Part shown: positions 35,054 through 36,880 of the stretch, piece by piece
Layout of the letters: every line of letters starts with the position of its first letter
How positions within the stretch are numbered: the first letter of the stretch is position 1
NCBI GenBank assembly: GCA_913056395.1
Contig: CAJXMG010000027.1
Coordinates: 1-36,880 of the forward strand
Length of the DNA stretch: 36,880 nt
Source of the DNA: an uncultured bacterium
Lineage (GTDB): Bacteria > Planctomycetota > UBA8108 > UBA1146
Direction: 5' to 3'
Notes under the pieces: generated by a model
Told to the model about the DNA's origin: nothing
The model's input: the letters and a program-made list of their open reading frames with translations, nothing else
Database searches by the model: none
Translations under genes and position numbers: made by a program

Positions 35054-35713
35054 TTACTGGAGGCGATTCACCAGCCATCGGGAGATATCCCCGATCTGAT
35101 CCGGATGAAGGCCATGGGGAGCCATGTAGTCGTGCCATTCCACAGGCCAGCCCAGTTCGCTGAGTCGATCCGCAGAGGATTTACCGAGCGCATGGGGGAC
35201 CACAGGATCCAGGTTTCCATGGCAGCACAGCAACGGAACCGAGCCTTCCCGGTTCGCGACCTCGGGATCGGCAAGATAGGCGGACAGGACCATCAAGCCC
35301 GCGAGGGGAGGATCGTGGGAGAGCCCTACATGATAGGTCATGGCTCCACCTTGCGAAAATCCTGCGAGAATCACCCGGTCTGCGGGGATACCGAGAGCGA
35401 TCTGGTCTGCGATCAGTTGTCGGATCAATGCCGCACTTTCCTCCAGCCCCGCGTGGTCGATCTTGCGGTCGATGTCCATTTCAAGGATGTCGTACCAGGC
35501 ACGCATGACCATTCCATGGTTGATGGTGACCGGACGCACTGGAGCGTGGGGGAAGATGAAACGGATGGGTGGTGCGCCTGCGAGATCGAGCTCGGGAACG
35601 ATGGCCTCAAAGTCATGGCCGTCTGCTCCGAGGCCGTGAAGCCAGATGATGGCAGCGGTCGGGTCTGACCCGGTTTCCACGGTTATAAACTCAAGACGTA
35701 GCTCTTCTGACAT
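35054..35713 (-). CDS. Alpha/beta-hydrolase, phospholipase/carboxylesterase family
   Basis: The 219-residue protein has the carboxylesterase/acyl-protein thioesterase layout. IIWLHGLGADGHDF forms the oxyanion region, GFSQGGAM holds the nucleophile Ser, a Gly-Asn-Leu-Asp segment (HGNLDPVVP) supplies the Asp, and HGLHPDQI supplies the His. A FPHAPVRPVTIN segment is also typical. Substrate unknown; short acyl esters are usual for the family. GGAGAG lies 6 nt before the ATG. It is 36 nt downstream of the HAD hydrolase gene and probably co-transcribed with it. Confidence 0.93.
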   Translation of the reverse strand: MSEELRLEFITVETGSDPTAAIIWLHGLGADGHDFEAIVPELDLAGAPPIRFIFPHAPVRPVTINHGMVMRAWYDILEMDIDRKIDHAGLEESAALIRQLIADQIALGIPADRVILAGFSQGGAMTYHVGLSHDPPLAGLMVLSAYLADPEVANREGSVPLLCCHGNLDPVVPHALGKSSADRLSELGWPVEWHDYMAPHGLHPDQIGDISRWLVNRLQ

Positions 35714-35749
35714 CGCGGGCTCTCCAAAAATCTGGGTGTCGTGGAAACT

Positions 35750-36433
35750 CTATTCGAGACGATCGAGGAGTGGTATCAGATCTGCCAGATCTTCAACCGT
35801 GTGGTCACCCGCGGGTTCGAATCGCTCCTGCCAGTATTGCTCATCCCCGTTGTCGACCCAGACAGTGGTCATTCCCAGTTTTTTGGCACCGGGAAGTTCG
35901 TGGGAGTTGCCATCACCCACATAGAGGCAATCTTCTGCATTCACATTCAGTTCGTTGATGACGTGTTGGTACATCAGAGGGTCGGGCTTGCGGGTGCCGA
36001 GGTGGGCAGAACTTGCTCTGCAAGAGAAGTATTTTCCCAGAGGGGTCGTATCAAGAATCTCTGGCGCAGCAGAGGAGCAATCGGTGACGAGAGCCAGTTT
36101 GAGACCGCGCTCAAGGATCCGGTCCAGGGTTTCAATGGCATCGTGCTTGGGCTGCAGTGCGGTCGCCAACATTTGTCGATGAGCCTGATAGGCCACATTG
36201 CGTGTCTCTGTCGGGAGGGAATGATTGAGCTGTTCAAGAATGTCATCGAACTGGCCGGGACCATCGGGAATCTGGCCGGTCATTCTTTCCTCGAATCGCT
36301 CTGACCACAGTCTCCCGTAGTCAGAAGGGTCAATGCCCAGAATCCCTGCGATCTCCTCACAGCTTCCGGACCAGACCTCCGGGGCAAGATTGGGCACAAG
36401 TGTGCCGAACAGGTCGAAAAGTACCGCTTTCAT
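35750..36433 (-). CDS. HAD-superfamily hydrolase (phosphoglycolate phosphatase-like)
   Basis: This 227-residue HAD hydrolase has motif I DLFGTL (nucleophile Asp near residue 7), motif II LVTDCSS, motif III with Lys in TRKPDP, and motif IV GDGNSHE. A helical cap lies between motifs I and II. Substrate unknown. The ATG at 36433 has GGAGG 4 nt upstream, and the motif I position near the N-terminus agrees. The first gene of a two-gene operon with the esterase. Confidence 0.92.
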   Translation of the reverse strand: MKAVLFDLFGTLVPNLAPEVWSGSCEEIAGILGIDPSDYGRLWSERFEERMTGQIPDGPGQFDDILEQLNHSLPTETRNVAYQAHRQMLATALQPKHDAIETLDRILERGLKLALVTDCSSAAPEILDTTPLGKYFSCRASSAHLGTRKPDPLMYQHVINELNVNAEDCLYVGDGNSHELPGAKKLGMTTVWVDNGDEQYWQERFEPAGDHTVEDLADLIPLLDRLE

Positions 36434-36495
36434 CAAACCTCCGCCTGAAGGATGAAGGTAATCGGTGAAGCTGGCAAGCACGGCTGTCGGGGATC

Positions 36496-36538
36496 AAAAA
36501 AAATCCCTCCGGAAGCCGGAGCTTCCGAAGGGGGGGGA
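36496..36538 (-). terminator. Terminator downstream of the dockerin-like gene
   Basis: The stem TCCCTCCGGAAGC (36504-36516) pairs with GCTTCCGAAGGGG and neighbours around a CGGA loop, with one G-T wobble. On the minus strand eight Ts (36503-36496) follow. A further 9-bp hairpin (36602-36623) lies nearer the stop codon without a T-run. Confidence 0.85.
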
Positions 36539-36643
36539 TCAAACAAGTTTTAAACGGTACCAAAGTACTCTGTTCACTCGCTTGAAGTGGAGGTGTTTCC
36601 ACCGACCTGATTTCTCAGGTCGGCGAAGGTATTCCAAGTGAAA

Positions 36644-36880
36644 TCAGCAGTTGGTGTCGTCACTGTCACAGACCGGCAAGGTGTCGTCGGTCGTGGCATC
36701 CGGACCATCCTCATACGGGCCAGGGGCCGGAGGAATCGGACCGAACTTGAAGAGCCAGTTCAGCAGGTACACGGAATCGGCCATGTTGAGGGCTCCGTCG
36801 TCATTGCTGTCACAAGCATCCGGACACAGAATCGGCAGACCATTGAACTGGTTGGCCAGCATGGTGGCCGAGTCAGCCAG
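36644..36880 (-). CDS. C-terminal fragment of a secreted dockerin/EF-hand-repeat protein (partial)
   Basis: The reading frame enters from the right edge and ends at a TGA at 36644, giving the last 78 residues only. It contains the end of one repeat (LADSATMLANQFNG) and one complete Ca-binding-type repeat (CDSNDDGALNMADSVYLLN). A Pro/Gly/Asp-rich tail ends in CDSDDTNC. This kind of repeat is common at the end of large secreted proteins of Planctomycetota and similar bacteria, where it may mediate attachment or assembly. The function of the missing N-terminal part cannot be told. Confidence 0.85.
   Translation of the reverse strand: MADSATMLANQFNGLPILCPDACDSNDDGALNMADSVYLLNWLFKFGPIPPAPGPYEDGPDATTDDTLPVCDSDDTNC

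Overview
This is a 36.9-kb stretch of bacterial chromosome, fairly GC-rich and densely coded, with many GTG and TTG starts. The organism looks Gram-negative: it has an outer-membrane-type lipoprotein, GspE/GspF secretion or pilus proteins and periplasmic-type folding factors. The right edge carries the end of a secreted protein with EF-hand/dockerin-like Asp/Asn-rich repeats. That feature, the fused E1 alpha-beta dehydrogenase and the many TPR regulators fit Planctomycetota or a similar environmental lineage. This is inference: there is no rRNA or other marker in the window to fix it. No tRNA, CRISPR array, insertion sequence or prophage was seen.

Layout. 1-124: A-rich 14-bp tandem repeats running off the left edge, then a strong terminator. 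145-729 (-): small lipoprotein/beta-barrel. 1394-6154 (+): two tandem GspE/PilB-type ATPases and a GspF/PilC inner-membrane protein, closed by a terminator. 6243-9686 (+): RNase R, RNase HI and an FKBP-type prolyl isomerase. 9894-11801 (+): a PpiD/SurA-like membrane-anchored folding factor, sharing a terminator with a converging operon. 11868-13393 (-): a TsaC/Sua5-arginine phosphatase fusion followed by RpiB. 13528-19594 (-): a 2-oxo acid dehydrogenase/lipoylation operon in transcription order E3, E1-beta, E2, LipB, LipA. Facing away from it, 19903-22065 (+) encodes a fused E1 alpha-beta protein. 22255-26206 (+): FtsH followed by a pseudokinase-TM-TPR protein. 26288-26809 (+): small secreted basic protein. 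About 1 kb of repeat-rich, gene-poor DNA with a good promoter-like sequence follows. 27853-32199 (+): a 1448-residue ATPase-TPR-GAF-GGDEF-like-Fis regulator. 32324-32512 (-): a 62-residue single-histone-fold protein. 32862-34907 (-): a hydroxyacyl-CoA dehydrogenase/enoyl-CoA hydratase fusion in reversed order. 35054-36433 (-): an esterase and a HAD hydrolase. 36644-36880 (-): the C-terminus of the dockerin-like protein.

How the genes fit together. The lipoylation genes sit in the same transcription unit as the E2 they modify, so enzyme complex and cofactor attachment are probably co-expressed. The complex has two beta subunits but only one alpha subunit, inside the fused protein. RNase R, FKBP, the PpiD-like protein and FtsH are RNA and protein quality-control functions. 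The most noteworthy items are the bacterial histone-fold protein, the multi-domain STAND-like regulator, the pseudokinase next to ftsH, the Sua5-arginine phosphatase fusion, the divergent first GspE paralogue, and the promoter-bearing repeat-rich intergenic region at 26.9-27.7 kb.
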